NCBI RefSeq assembly: GCF_030012215.1
Contig: NZ_JASCXX010000011.1
Location: 1-64,000 of the forward strand
Origin: Anaerobaca lacustris
Lineage (GTDB): Bacteria; Planctomycetota; Phycisphaerae; Sedimentisphaerales; Anaerobacaceae
DNA: 64,000 bases
Reading direction: 5' to 3'
Part shown: one piece after another, positions 7,078 to 20,205 of the stretch
How positions within the stretch are numbered: the stretch's first letter is position 1
Layout of the letters: the number at the start of each line of letters is the position of its first letter
Program-made: the position numbers and the translations under genes
The notes under the pieces: model-generated
Told to the model about the DNA's origin: nothing
Seen by the model: the letters and a program-made list of their open reading frames with translations, nothing else
The model's database searches: none

Positions 7078-8384
7078 TGACAAGCATTTCCCTGATGGAA
7101 CAATCGCTTCCGCTCGAACGTCAACGCGCGAAATTCATTAGGGCGTAACTTGCCGGGCGCGCCACTTAAGATCTTATAGGTGAAGCAGTTAAAGAAGTTC
7201 CGACTTGGTACTATGGGCCTCGAAGGGTAGAACATGAAGGCCAAACAAGGATGTTCACCCTGACAGGAGGCCCGAAGATGATTATGGCACAGGAGCAGCG
7301 ACTCCGAGGGACAGTCACCTATTTTGGGGGCGTTTCGGGGCCATTCCGACCTGCGCTTATGGCTGCTTCTCGCTGCTGGCTGTCGCGGCGGCCGGCGGGC
7401 TCTCGGCGGACCCGGCGAATCGCAGGCCGTGCGTCGCGTCGGGCCGGGGGCTTGGCGAAGAGAGAAGAATGGCGAGCGGGGACGCTCGCCCTATGCGCCG
7501 GCCAGGGACAGGGATCTGATGGGGACGTACCCTCGTTTCAGGCCAGCCTGTGGTGAAGCCAGTTGTCCGGCGGGCCCTTTCCGCCCCATGCAGACTTCGA
7601 GAGCGACATTCATCTGTCCTGTTCGTGTCTCGTCGCGTTGTCGCGTTGTTGCGGGTTTTCGGTTTGGCACGTCTCTTGGTCCTCGGTGCACGCCGGGGCG
7701 GTTCTGCGGCCGGGGGTCGGTGGGGGCAGTATCGGCGAAGGATGGAGGGAGGGCAAGGGAAAAAAGCCGTATCTCGAATCTCGTGTCTCGAATCTCGTAA
7801 ACGGGCAGATGCGTAGATGGGGGCACCTCCGGCCAATCACCTACAGCCTGCGGCCTCCCGTCTCCAGCCTGTGTCGCTCATATCTCGGGCTGCGGCAGGC
7901 TGGAGGCTGGAGGCTATAGGCTGGAGGGCGCAGCATCCGTGCATCTGCGCTTCACGCTTGACACTCGCGACTTCACACTCGATCCCGTTCGGCATGGGCT
8001 GAAGCCCATCCTACGGCGCTCGGGTTCCGGGAGGCGGGAGGCGGGAGGCTGGAGGCCCCCCTGCGCGTCTGCGCTTCTGCGCGCCGACGGGGGCCGAGGG
8101 AGGGGCGGCGGGTCTTGGCGGGTGGCTGTCAAGTTGGCGTGTGCGGGGGGCGGGGGGCTGCCGGAATTGGCACGGGTAACAGGGGGCTGTGGCGTTTGGG
8201 CAGGCGGCGAGGGGATTTGAATCAGACGTAACCATCACAACGACAAACACTTACTACGCGTCCGGTAAATTGCCGCCGGGCGGGGCGGGGCCTTGGTATA
8301 TCGTTTGCACGATAGGTGTTGTTTACGCGGCATGTATGGCCTGAAAACGTTTATGACGCATGCAGATTAAGGAGGCACGCAATT
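7078..8384. other. 1.3 kb repeat-rich intergenic region
   Basis: No convincing gene is visible. The stretch contains a hairpin at 7471-7490, TATCTCGAATCTCG-type units near 7768-7800, reiterated 'ggctggaggct'/'cctacagcctg' strings near 7840-7925 and 8030-8060, and a hairpin ATGGGCT-ga-AGCCCAT at 7994-8009. The distal 140 bp should contain the groEL1 promoter, but I could not identify it or a CIRCE element. Confidence 0.6.
7471..7490. repeat. palindromic repeat GGCGAGCG-ggga-CGCTCGCC
   Basis: Perfect 8 bp stem with a 4 nt loop. The reverse complement of these 20 bases occurs exactly at 24069-24088, and the identity extends 3 bp further on the 'tag' side. Confidence 0.8.
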
Positions 8385-10061
<1,677 letters not shown>

Positions 10062-10115
10062 TCGGTCGTCCACCGAATCCGGAAACCCAAGCATCGTGCT
10101 CAAGGGAGTGCAGGT

Positions 10116-11507
10116 ATGACCAACAGACGGCTCAGACATACGGCGATCGCGCGTGCGGCCCTTCTCGGTTTGGCGCTGGCGGTCTTCGCGGGCGGCTGCG
10201 GGCAGGATCTTCGCCTCGGCCGGGCCGAGAAGAAGCCCCTGACCGATGACGAGCGTATGGAATGGTGGCGTGACGCGCGGTTCGGCATGTTCGTGCACTG
10301 GGGCGTGTACGCCGTCCCGGCCGGCACATACAAAGGCAGACGCGTCGACGGGATCGGCGAGTGGATCATGAACAGCGCCCGCATCCCGGTCGACGAGTAC
10401 AAGAAGTACGCCGACGCCTTCAACCCCATTGGCTACCGTGCCGACGAGTGGGTGCGTCTGGCCAAGAACGCGGGCATGAAGTACATCGTGATTACGAGCA
10501 AGCATCACGACGGCTTCTGCCTGTGGGACTCGAAGGTCACCGATTGGGACATCATGGACGCCACGCCGTTCGGCCGGGACATCCTGGCGGAGCTGGCGGC
10601 GGCGTGCAAGAAGCATAAGATCAAGCTGTGCTTCTACCATTCGATCATGGACTGGCACCATCCCGACGCCCAGGCACCGTTCTACCCGAACTACAACGAC
10701 ACGAACCAGTCGAACCCGAACTTCGACCGGTACGTCGAGCAGTACATGAAGCCGCAACTGGCCGAATTGCTGGCCAACTACGGCCCTCTCGGCGTACTGT
10801 GGTTCGACGGCGAATGGATCAAGGACTGGACCGAGCCCAAGGGCAAGGAGTTGTACGCCTGGCTGCGCGAGCTCCAGCCGGACCTGATTATCAACAATCG
10901 GGTGGGCAAGGGCCGCAAAGGGATGGAAGGGCTCAGCCGCAGTGACGAGTATGCCGGCGATTTCGGGACGCCCGAGCAGCAGGTCCCCGCGACGGGACTG
11001 CCCGGCGTGGACTGGGAAACCTGCATGACCATGAACGACACGTGGGGCTACAAGGCCTACGACGAGAACTGGAAGTCCACCGCGCAGTTGATCCGCACGC
11101 TTGTGGAGACGGCCAGCAAAGGCGGCAACTTCCTGCTCAACGTCGGTCCCACGCCCGAAGGTCTGATTCCACGGGCCAGCGCCGAGCGGCTGGAGGCGAT
11201 GGGCCGATGGATGGCCGTCAACAGCGAGAGCATCTACGGCACGACCGCCAGCCCCATCGGCAAGCCCGACTGGGGGTACTGCACCGCCAAGGGCAACCGG
11301 CTCTATCTGCACGTCTTCCACTGGCCCGCCGACGGCAGGCTGTCGGTCGATCTGCCGAACGCCGGCGCCGTCCAGGCCCATCTGCTGGCCGACAGGAAGA
11401 AGGCCAAGCTGCCCGTCGCCGTCGACGGCAATTCGGTCGTCGTCTCGGTGCCTGCCGAGGCGCCCGACGCCGTGGCCGGCGTTGTCGTTCTGACCGTAAA
11501 CAACTGA
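10116..11507 (+). CDS. GH29 alpha-L-fucosidase, lipoprotein
   Basis: The protein has 463 residues. A lipoprotein-type signal (ALLGLALAVFAGGC, Cys28) indicates anchoring at a membrane facing outward. The GH29 core is clear: RFGMFVHWGVYAVP, KYIVITSKHHDGFCLWDS, and VLWFDGEW with the expected nucleophile Asp231. The product should remove alpha-linked fucose, or a related deoxy-sugar, from glycans. The family is typical of polysaccharide-degrading Planctomycetota. It sits unexpectedly between groEL1 (54 bp upstream) and groES (51 bp downstream) on the same strand and may be co-transcribed with them. The Shine-Dalgarno is a modest GGGAG before the ATG. Confidence 0.92.
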   Translation: MTNRRLRHTAIARAALLGLALAVFAGGCGQDLRLGRAEKKPLTDDERMEWWRDARFGMFVHWGVYAVPAGTYKGRRVDGIGEWIMNSARIPVDEYKKYADAFNPIGYRADEWVRLAKNAGMKYIVITSKHHDGFCLWDSKVTDWDIMDATPFGRDILAELAAACKKHKIKLCFYHSIMDWHHPDAQAPFYPNYNDTNQSNPNFDRYVEQYMKPQLAELLANYGPLGVLWFDGEWIKDWTEPKGKELYAWLRELQPDLIINNRVGKGRKGMEGLSRSDEYAGDFGTPEQQVPATGLPGVDWETCMTMNDTWGYKAYDENWKSTAQLIRTLVETASKGGNFLLNVGPTPEGLIPRASAERLEAMGRWMAVNSESIYGTTASPIGKPDWGYCTAKGNRLYLHVFHWPADGRLSVDLPNAGAVQAHLLADRKKAKLPVAVDGNSVVVSVPAEAPDAVAGVVVLTVNN

Positions 11508-11558
11508 CGAACAATCGAAACTGCATCGAAACACTTGTTGGCGAAGGAGTAACAGGAT

Positions 11559-11849
11559 ATGAAGCTCAAACCGTTGGATGACAGAGTGGTAATCAAGCCG
11601 TTGGAGGCCCAGGACAAGACCGCCGGAGGAATCTTCCTGCCCGATACCGCCAAAGAGAAACCCCAGATCGGCAAGGTCGTCTGGATGGGCCCGGGCAAGG
11701 TGCAGGACGACGGCAAGCGCGCCGCCATGTCGGTCAAGAAGAACGACGAGGTCATCTACCCCAAATACATGGGCAACGACATCGAGATCGACGGCCAGAA
11801 GTACGTGATCCTGCGTGAGAGCGACCTGCTGGGCATCGTCGAGAAGTAG
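11559..11849 (+). CDS. groS: co-chaperonin GroES
   Basis: This is a 96-residue Cpn10 with the standard start (MKLKPLDDRVVIKPLEAQDKTAGGIFLPDTAKEKPQIGKV) and the mobile-loop region at about residues 18-32. It caps the GroEL ring. A GAAGGAG Shine-Dalgarno precedes the ATG. It is followed after 68 bp by groEL2. The separation from groEL1 by a fucosidase gene departs from the usual groES-groEL order, though groES-groEL2 still shows the canonical pair. Confidence 0.97.
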   Translation: MKLKPLDDRVVIKPLEAQDKTAGGIFLPDTAKEKPQIGKVVWMGPGKVQDDGKRAAMSVKKNDEVIYPKYMGNDIEIDGQKYVILRESDLLGIVEK

Positions 11850-11917
11850 GACGGAAATGACTGTGGCATGGTGTCCCGGCGCGCCGGGACGAACGGACTA
11901 AGTGAGGAAGAAAGACA

Positions 11918-13540
11918 ATGGCAAAGCAATTGATGTTTGACGACGCCGCACGGGCCGAGCTGCGCGACGGCTTGAAAGAGCTGGCCGCCGCCGTCAAGGT
12001 GACGCTCGGGCCGACCGGCCGAAACGTCGTACTGCACAAGAGTTGGGGCTCGCCCAAGGTGACCAAGGACGGTGTCTCGGTCAGCAAGGAGATCGAGCTG
12101 CCCCAGCCGTTCAAGAACATGGGCGCCAAGATGGTCAACGAGGTCGCCAGCAAGACGAGCGACGTCGTCGGCGACGGGACCACCACGTCGATCGTCCTGG
12201 CCGAGGCGATCTACCTCGAAGGGCTCAAGCACGTCACCGCCGGGGTCAATCCGATGGCCCTCTACCGGGGGATCGGCAAAGCGGCCGCGGCGGCCAGCAA
12301 GTGCATCTCGGACGCCAGCGTTCCCGTCAAGGGCCACGCCGACATCGCCAAGGTCGCCACGATCAGCGCCAACAACGATGCGACCGTCGGTGAGATCCTC
12401 GCCAAGGCGATCGACGCCGTCGGCAAAGAAGGCGTGATCGAGGTCGAAGAAGGCAAGGGGATGGAGAACGAGCTGACCGTGGTCGAGGGCATGCAGTTCG
12501 ACCGCGGGTACATCTCGCCGTACTTCATGACCAACGCCGACACGCTCGAAGCGGTGCTGGAAGACGCCTATATCCTGCTGCACGAGAAGAAGATCTCCAA
12601 CGTGCGCGAGCTGATTCCGCTGCTGGAGAAGATCGTCCATACCGGCCGCCCGCTGATGATCATCAGCGAAGAGGTCGAGGGCGAAGCCCTGGCGGCGCTG
12701 GTGATCAACCGGCTGCAAGGGGTTCTGAAAGTCTGTGCGGTCAAGGCGCCGGGCTTCGGCGACCGCCGCAAGGCCATGCTCCAGGACATCGGCATTCTGA
12801 CCGGCGGCCAGGTCATCAGCGAGGACCTCGGCCTCAAGCTGGAGAGCATCGAGCTGGCGCAGCTCGGCCAGGCCAAGAAGATCGCCGTGAACAAGGACAA
12901 CACGACGATCATCGAAGGCGCCGGCAAGAAGAAGGACATCCAGGCCCGCTGCGACCAGATTCGCGCCCAGATCGAGAAGACCACCAGCGACTACGACCGC
13001 GAAAAGCTCCAGGAACGGCTGGCCAAGCTGACCGGCGGCGTGGCCGTCATCAAGGCAGGCGCTGCCACCGAGACCGAGATGAAGGAGCGCAAGGACCTGC
13101 TCGACGATGCGCTGCACGCGACGCGTGCCGCCACGGCCGAGGGCGTCGTCGCCGGCGGCGGCGTCACGTTCCTCAAGGCCATCAAAGAGGTCGAGAAGGC
13201 GCGCGCCAAGGCCAAGGGCGATGAGAAGATCGGGTTCGACATCGTGATCCATGCCCTCAAGAGCCCGACCGCCCAGATCGTGGACAACGCCGGCGCCGAA
13301 GGCGACGTGGTCGTGGCCCAACTGCTCGAGAAGCTGGAGAAGGACAAGAACGTCGGGTACAACGCCAATACGGGCGAGTTCGTGGACATGGTCAAGGCCG
13401 GCATTATCGACCCGGCGAAGGTCGCACGGACGGCACTGGAGATGGCGGCCTCCGTCGCCGGCCTGATGCTGACGACCAACGTTCTGGTCACCGAGTTGAA
13501 GGACGAGGACGCCGAACCGATCGCCGGTTCCGTTCGATAA
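11918..13540 (+). CDS. groL: chaperonin GroEL, copy 2 (no GGM tail)
   Basis: This is a second full-length chaperonin of 540 residues with all main signatures ([47 protein letters not shown]). It ends [12 protein letters not shown], without the Gly-Gly-Met tail of copy 1. It pairs directly with groES. Loss of the tail is seen in specialised paralogues and can change cavity properties and substrates; which substrates is unknown here. Identity to copy 1 looks moderate across the length, so the duplication is not recent. Confidence 0.96.
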   Translation: MAKQLMFDDAARAELRDGLKELAAAVKVTLGPTGRNVVLHKSWGSPKVTKDGVSVSKEIELPQPFKNMGAKMVNEVASKTSDVVGDGTTTSIVLAEAIYLEGLKHVTAGVNPMALYRGIGKAAAAASKCISDASVPVKGHADIAKVATISANNDATVGEILAKAIDAVGKEGVIEVEEGKGMENELTVVEGMQFDRGYISPYFMTNADTLEAVLEDAYILLHEKKISNVRELIPLLEKIVHTGRPLMIISEEVEGEALAALVINRLQGVLKVCAVKAPGFGDRRKAMLQDIGILTGGQVISEDLGLKLESIELAQLGQAKKIAVNKDNTTIIEGAGKKKDIQARCDQIRAQIEKTTSDYDREKLQERLAKLTGGVAVIKAGAATETEMKERKDLLDDALHATRAATAEGVVAGGGVTFLKAIKEVEKARAKAKGDEKIGFDIVIHALKSPTAQIVDNAGAEGDVVVAQLLEKLEKDKNVGYNANTGEFVDMVKAGIIDPAKVARTALEMAASVAGLMLTTNVLVTELKDEDAEPIAGSVR

Positions 13541-13561
13541 CTAACCACTTGTGAGCGGTTG

Positions 13562-15536
<1,975 letters not shown>

Positions 15537-15541
15537 CCACC

Positions 15542-15865
15542 ATGCCGACGTACGAATATGCCTGTGACAGTTGTGGGCACGAGTTCGAGGAATTTCAGTC
15601 CATCACGGCCAAGCCGCTTCGCAAGTGTCCCAAGTGCAAGAAGTCGGCGTTGAGACGGCTGATCGGCACCGGCGCGGGAATCCTATTCAAAGGCTCCGGG
15701 TTCTATCAGACCGACTACCGCAGCGACAGCTACAAGAAGGCCGCCGAGAAAGACAACGGCAGCACCTCGGCCAAGAGCAGCGACAAGAAAGAGACCAAGA
15801 CCGAGACCAAAGCCGCCTCGACCGAGCCTGCCGCGAAGAAGACCGAGAAGAAGAAATCCGCCTGA
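15542..15865 (+). CDS. FmdB-family zinc-ribbon protein
   Basis: This 107-residue protein opens with the FmdB/CxxC_CxxC_SSSS signature (MPTYEYACDSCGHEFEEFQ, then CPKCKKSALRRLIG), a small zinc ribbon. The second half is a Lys/Glu/Ser-rich low-complexity tail. It starts 5 bp after grpE, so it belongs to the dnaJ-grpE operon. The family was described as a regulator of formamidase and amidase genes, but its molecular role is not settled. Confidence 0.85.
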   Translation: MPTYEYACDSCGHEFEEFQSITAKPLRKCPKCKKSALRRLIGTGAGILFKGSGFYQTDYRSDSYKKAAEKDNGSTSAKSSDKKETKTETKAASTEPAAKKTEKKKSA

Positions 15866-15877
15866 TTCGTTGCGGCT

Positions 15878-17248
15878 CTACCGCAGGGAGTCTTCGCGAA
15901 GCGGATCGGGCTTCGCGGCCGGAGCGATCCAGTCGTAGGTCGGGATCGTCCGCCCGTCGCGAAGTTTCAGCCCCGCCGCACACATCGGCGAGATCCCATC
16001 CGAGCCGTCCGGCTGTGTCGCAATCCCGACGATTCCGAGATCGGCGACCGGAACCACCTCACCGGGATCGGAACGGCCGTTGCCGTTGCGGTCGAACCAG
16101 ACCGACAAACCGTCCAATTCCGCCGAATCCAGCCAGCCGTTTCGGTCGTCGTCCAGCACGTCCATCGCTCGATAGCCATTGTGGAAGAACATCCACCATG
16201 TCACCGAGCCGAACATCTGTCGGCCCGAGGTGATTCGACCCTTGCGGCCGGGGTCCCAGACGAGGAAACCCGTCGTCGGCTTGATCCACGTCCGCTTCTC
16301 TGCCCGACCATCGCCGTCCAGATCGAACGAGACGGTCGTCGCCGGGGCCAGCAGATCGGCCAGGGACGTCGCCCTGTCCAGTGCGAACACGATCGGCGTC
16401 ACCGCTCCGACGGGCAGCGCCTCGAACGTCGCCAGATTGGCCTCGATCTCGCCAATCTTCTGCTGCACCTCCGCGGGGATAGTCGGCTCGGCCTTCCACA
16501 GTCGCACGAACGCACTGCCGGCCTCGTAGCTGATGATGCCGCGAAGGCCCTGGATGGGCAGCCATTCGAGTCCCAGGTCGTCTTCGATCGACAGCCCGTA
16601 GGCCAGCAGGTAGGTCTGCCGGACCGCATTGAGCAGAATCGCCCTCAGGGCCGGCGGCATGAGAGCCGGACCGGTCTCGGCGAAGAACTCCAGGTACTGC
16701 TCGCCCAGGCTGGCCTGGCCCAGAACGTACAGCGCGTTGTTCGGATCGAGCGAGGCGGCCCGATAGAAGTTCCATTGTGCAGCGCCGGCGTGCTCGATGA
16801 GTCGATCGGTTGTGGGTGGTTTCGGCTGCCACTCGGCGGCGGCCAGTTCGGCCTCGATCGCACCGACCCGCTCGTAGAAGGCCGAACGATTCGCGTCGGT
16901 CAGCTCGGCGACAGACTTGATGCCGAATTCCTCCATCGCGATCCGCATCGCCTCGGCGCGTCGGGCCCCGTCGAGATAGTCCTCCCACCACCAGTGCTGA
17001 ATCACGGACGGGGGCACCTGCTCGTTGAACGCACCGACGAGGAAGGCCTTGTTGGCGAAGGCCAGATAGTGAATCCGCCCGAGCGTGTAGTAGCCGGCGG
17101 CGTCGTTCGGCTCTTCGGCAATATACGCCTCGGCATTGGCAATCAGGCGTTCGGCCGGGATGTAGTCGGGCCGGACCCATCGCCCCGCCGCAGCGGACGC
17201 GAACAGGCCGACAAGAAGAACTCCGAAACCCAATCGCATCGTTCTCAT
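15878..17248 (-). CDS. exported TPR-like protein with EF-hand-type loops
   Basis: The protein has 456 residues and an N-terminal signal peptide (LGFGVLLVGLFASAAAG). A helical segment with TPR-like spacing follows (IANAEAYIAEEPNDAAGYYTLGRIHYLAF, and AAQWNFYRAASLDPNNALYVLGQASLGEQYLEFF). Near the C-terminus are Ca-binding-type loops (SFDLDGDGRAEKRTW, DDDRNGWLDSAELDGL, WFDRNGNGRSDPGE). I do not recognise a named family. It is likely a secreted or cell-surface structural protein. The gene is convergent with the FmdB gene, with only 12 bp between the stops and no visible terminator. A strong minus-strand promoter lies upstream. Confidence 0.8.
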   Translation of the reverse strand: MRTMRLGFGVLLVGLFASAAAGRWVRPDYIPAERLIANAEAYIAEEPNDAAGYYTLGRIHYLAFANKAFLVGAFNEQVPPSVIQHWWWEDYLDGARRAEAMRIAMEEFGIKSVAELTDANRSAFYERVGAIEAELAAAEWQPKPPTTDRLIEHAGAAQWNFYRAASLDPNNALYVLGQASLGEQYLEFFAETGPALMPPALRAILLNAVRQTYLLAYGLSIEDDLGLEWLPIQGLRGIISYEAGSAFVRLWKAEPTIPAEVQQKIGEIEANLATFEALPVGAVTPIVFALDRATSLADLLAPATTVSFDLDGDGRAEKRTWIKPTTGFLVWDPGRKGRITSGRQMFGSVTWWMFFHNGYRAMDVLDDDRNGWLDSAELDGLSVWFDRNGNGRSDPGEVVPVADLGIVGIATQPDGSDGISPMCAAGLKLRDGRTIPTYDWIAPAAKPDPLREDSLR

Positions 17249-17347
17249 GGTTAAGCCCTCACCCAGGATGAGATCTCATCGGAAACACCCCCCAACGGCC
17301 CCCTCGCACGACCTGACGCGAACGCCGTCCGGGTTCCATCGGCTCTG

Positions 17348-17377
17348 ATTATAACATGGCGACCGGCCCTCGGTCAA
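17348..17377 (-). promoter_or_regulatory. sigma70-type promoter of the TPR-like gene
   Basis: On the minus strand TTGACC (17377-17372) and a perfect TATAAT (17353-17348) are separated by 18 bp, about 100 bp upstream of the start at 17248. Confidence 0.7.
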
Positions 17378-17404
17378 GATCGCCGGGCCCGACTGCGGGC
17401 CGGA

Positions 17405-18952
17405 TCAGCGACCTGCGGCCATGGACTCGGCGATGTGCATCGCAGCCTTGATGCCGTCGGCGGCGCTGGAGATGATGCCGCCGGCGTAGCCGCTGCCTTC
17501 GCCGATGAGATAGAGGTTCTCGAAGCCGCTGCAGAGCCCCGTCGCGTCGCGGACCGCCTGGATGGGCGAGGAGGTCTTGCTTTCCAGTCCGAGGATCGTG
17601 CCCGTCTCGAAGCCTTTGATCTTGCGGGCGAAATCCCCCAGTCCCTCGCGAATCGCGTTGCCGATCTGCACCGGCAGCATCTCCCACAGCGAGGCCGGCT
17701 TCAATCCGAGCGGATAGCTCGCTTCGGGAACACCCGACGGCGCCTTTCGACTCACGAACTCGGTGATGCGACAGGCCGGGGCGGCAAAGCCGTTGGCGTA
17801 CTCATAGAAGCTCGCCTCCAGCGACCCGAGCCAGTCGAGCGCCTCGACCGGCGCGATGGGCCTGCCCAGCAGCGATTCGATATTCACGGCGGCGACGCAT
17901 GCGGCGTTGGCGAACCGCCCCGCCCGCCGATAGCAGCTCATGCCGTTGACGACGTTCGTGTTCGCATAGGCGGTCGCCGGGATCACCGCCCCGCCGGGAC
18001 ACATGCAGAACGTGTAGACGGGCAGATGCCCCTGGCTGTTGAAGGTCAGGCGGTATTCGGCGGCCTTGACGCCGGGCAGGCTCGCCCGGCCCCACTGGGC
18101 GAGGTTGATCAGTTCCTGCGGATGCTCGACCCGACATCCGACGGCAAAATTCTTCGTGCGAAACGGCACCCCTCGGCCGATCAACATGCGATACGTCTCG
18201 TGGGCCGAGTGGCCCGGCGCGACTACGTAGCAGTCCGCCTCGATATGACCCGACGATGTCACTGCCTCCACGACGCGGCCCTGCTCGATCGTCAGGTCTT
18301 TCAACATCGTATCGAACTGCATCCGCCCGCCCAGGGCGAGGAACTCCTCTCGCAGCCGCTTGACGATCCGCCGCAGATTGTTGCTGCCCAGGTGCGGATG
18401 GGCCATGTAGGCAATCTCTTCGGGCGCGCCGGCGTCGATGTAACTGGCCAGAACGAACTGCCGCTCCCGCCCGATATGCTTGCTGCGCGAGGTGAGCTTG
18501 CCGTCGGAGAAGGTGCCTGCCCCGCCTTCGCCGAAGGCGTAGTTGCAGGAAGGGTTGAAGAGTCCGGTCTTCTCGAAGGTGCGAATGCCTTCGGCCCGCG
18601 TATCCACGGCCGAGCCGCGTTCGATGAGCGTCGTCTGGACGCCGGCGTTCTGAAGGACCATCGCCGCGAAGAAGCCCGCCGGACCGCTGCCGACGACCAG
18701 GGCCTTCCGCCCCGGCCCCACGTGCGGAATGCACAGCGGCGCAGGCGTCTCTGGGACGCCGCCGTCGATCTGCTCCGAAGCGACCCCGATCCGGACGAGC
18801 CAGTGGATGTCGCTCTTGCGGCAGGCGTCGAGGCTCTTGTGCTCGATCGTATAGGAGAAGTCCGTCAGTTTCAGAGTCCGCCCGATCCGCTCGCGAAGCA
18901 TCTCCTCGTCGTAGTCGGTGGGAAGCTTCAGTGAAATCGTTCGGTATCCCAT
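17405..18952 (-). CDS. FAD-dependent dehydrogenase (COG2509-like)
   Basis: The 515-residue flavoprotein has a small N-terminal domain (residues 1-75), then a dinucleotide-binding GxGxxG fold (KALVVGSGPAGFFAAMVLQNAG) followed by LIERG. It carries family motifs NPSCNYAFGEGGAGTFSDGKLTSRSK and ends in the conserved C-terminal FAD contact (NLYLIGEGSGYAGGIISSAADGI). It matches uncharacterised FAD-utilising dehydrogenases; the substrate is unknown. The start chosen is ATG at 18952 (MGYRTISLKLP), with a weak AGGGTGG upstream; an upstream ATG at 19012 overlaps the LOG-family gene. It lies 32 bp downstream of the LOG-family gene and is probably co-transcribed with it. Confidence 0.88.
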   Translation of the reverse strand: MGYRTISLKLPTDYDEEMLRERIGRTLKLTDFSYTIEHKSLDACRKSDIHWLVRIGVASEQIDGGVPETPAPLCIPHVGPGRKALVVGSGPAGFFAAMVLQNAGVQTTLIERGSAVDTRAEGIRTFEKTGLFNPSCNYAFGEGGAGTFSDGKLTSRSKHIGRERQFVLASYIDAGAPEEIAYMAHPHLGSNNLRRIVKRLREEFLALGGRMQFDTMLKDLTIEQGRVVEAVTSSGHIEADCYVVAPGHSAHETYRMLIGRGVPFRTKNFAVGCRVEHPQELINLAQWGRASLPGVKAAEYRLTFNSQGHLPVYTFCMCPGGAVIPATAYANTNVVNGMSCYRRAGRFANAACVAAVNIESLLGRPIAPVEALDWLGSLEASFYEYANGFAAPACRITEFVSRKAPSGVPEASYPLGLKPASLWEMLPVQIGNAIREGLGDFARKIKGFETGTILGLESKTSSPIQAVRDATGLCSGFENLYLIGEGSGYAGGIISSAADGIKAAMHIAESMAAGR

Positions 18953-18984
18953 GAGAAGACCACCCTGCCATCGAATGTGGGCGT

Positions 18985-19575
18985 TCACTCCAGGCCGCTG
19001 CGAAGGGCCCACTGCGCCTTGTCCACTCGTGGGGCCTTATAGTCTGCCAGCCGGGCCAGCAATTCGTCCGGCGTCTGCGCCACCAGCAGCAGGTCGTGAT
19101 GGGCCGGGTCGATGAACCCCTGGACGGTGGCGTGATCGACGAACCGGATCACGTCGTCGAAGTACCGCGCGACGTTCAACAGGCCGACCGGCTTGGCATG
19201 GAACCCCAGTTGGGCCCACGTCAGGACCTCGAACAACTCCTCGATCGTGCCGAACCCGCCCGGCAGTGCAACGAACGCGTTGGCCAACTCGGCCATCAGC
19301 GCCTTGCGCTCGTGCATGTCGGCGACGATCCGCATGTCCGCTGCCTCGGCTAGCGCCAGGTCCATCTCGTGCAGTGCCTTGGGGATCACGCCCGTGACGC
19401 GGCCGCCGTGCTCCAGCACGGTCCGTGCCAGAACGCCCATCATGCCAATCCGCCCGCCGCCGAAGATCAGGTGCAACCCCCGATCGGCAAGGGCCTTGCC
19501 CAGCATACGTGCGGCGTCGGCATACTCAGGCCGCCCCCCGACCCCGCTGCCACAATAGACGCAAACTCGTTTCAT
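18985..19575 (-). CDS. LOG-family nucleoside 5'-monophosphate phosphoribohydrolase
   Basis: The 196-residue protein has the LOG signature PGGFGTIEELFE (residues 105-116) and ERKALM (89-94), with an N-terminal Rossmann start (MKRVCVYCGSG). Members hydrolyse N6-modified AMP or other nucleotides, releasing the base. Many are still annotated as lysine decarboxylases, which is wrong. It fits the usual length of about 190 residues. The start is ATG at 19575; a longer frame to 19638 adds an unlikely hydrophobic lead. It is the first gene of a two-gene unit with the FAD dehydrogenase. Confidence 0.92.
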   Translation of the reverse strand: MKRVCVYCGSGVGGRPEYADAARMLGKALADRGLHLIFGGGRIGMMGVLARTVLEHGGRVTGVIPKALHEMDLALAEAADMRIVADMHERKALMAELANAFVALPGGFGTIEELFEVLTWAQLGFHAKPVGLLNVARYFDDVIRFVDHATVQGFIDPAHHDLLLVAQTPDELLARLADYKAPRVDKAQWALRSGLE

Positions 19576-19640
19576 TCCCACGGTTCCAAACACCAGGAAG
19601 ACCACCACACAGAGACACCGCCGCCCAGGCAGCGGCACCG

Positions 19641-19669
19641 AGCGTAGTGGGGCAGCCCCACCGTGTCAA
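19641..19669 (-). promoter_or_regulatory. candidate promoter of the LOG-FAD operon
   Basis: On the minus strand a perfect TTGACA (19669-19664) is followed after 17 bp by TACGCT (19646-19641), a weak -10. It lies 66 bp upstream of the start at 19575. Confidence 0.5.
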
Positions 19670-19698
19670 ACGGAATCACACGATGGCCCGACGTCTGA

Positions 19699-19727
19699 TT
19701 GACACGAGGATGGTCGAAAGCGACAAT
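19699..19727 (+). promoter_or_regulatory. candidate promoter of the DUF3795 gene
   Basis: TTGACA (19699-19704) and GACAAT (19722-19727) are spaced by 17 bp, 73 bp upstream of the ATG at 19801. It is divergent from the LOG-FAD promoter. Confidence 0.55.
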
Positions 19728-19800
19728 GGATGCGCCGGCGCCGTGGACGACGCGTGCGTGATCGCGTCCGCCCCCATCCTGTGGATAAGGAGTGCGGCTT

Positions 19801-20205
19801 ATGGAACCGATTGTGGCCAAGTGCGGCTATCGTTGCGACCTGTGTCTGTTCTTCGAGGCCAACTTTGCCGGTGGGCCGGGCCCCGACAGAATCAGCGAGG
19901 CGTTCGCCAGGTACTACGACTGTCAGCTCGCACCCGAGGCGATCCGACCGTGCAAGGGATGCCACGAAGGCGCCGAGGCGCCCGACAAGGACTGCCGGGT
20001 GTACCCCTGCGTTCGCGAGAAGGGCCTGCAAAACTGCGGGCAGTGCCCCGCGTTCGGCTGCGAGACGCTCAAGACGCGGATGGATGTGGTGGAGGAATGC
20101 CTCGCAAAGCATCCGAACGTCAGCGAGGAAGACTACCGGCTCTTCTTCGGCCCCTATCTGAGCCGGGCGCCCCTGACCGAGATTCACCGATCCGCACGCG
20201 ACTGA
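19801..20205 (+). CDS. DUF3795-type Cys-rich protein
   Basis: This 134-residue protein has Cys clusters typical of DUF3795 (CGYRCDLCLF, CKGCHEG, DCRVYPCVREKGLQNCGQCPAFGCETL). It probably binds zinc or an iron-sulfur cluster; its function is unknown. The ATG at 19801 is preceded by AAGGAG eight bases upstream; an in-frame GTG three codons earlier lies inside that motif and is rejected. The last 22 bp overlap the convergent lipoprotein gene. Confidence 0.8.
   Translation: MEPIVAKCGYRCDLCLFFEANFAGGPGPDRISEAFARYYDCQLAPEAIRPCKGCHEGAEAPDKDCRVYPCVREKGLQNCGQCPAFGCETLKTRMDVVEECLAKHPNVSEEDYRLFFGPYLSRAPLTEIHRSARD

Noticed and set aside
8240-8384. CIRCE heat-shock operator before groEL1, or before groES/dnaJ
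   Set aside because: The TTAGCACTC-N9-GAGTGCTAA pattern is absent from the upstream regions of groEL1, groES, groEL2 and dnaJ.
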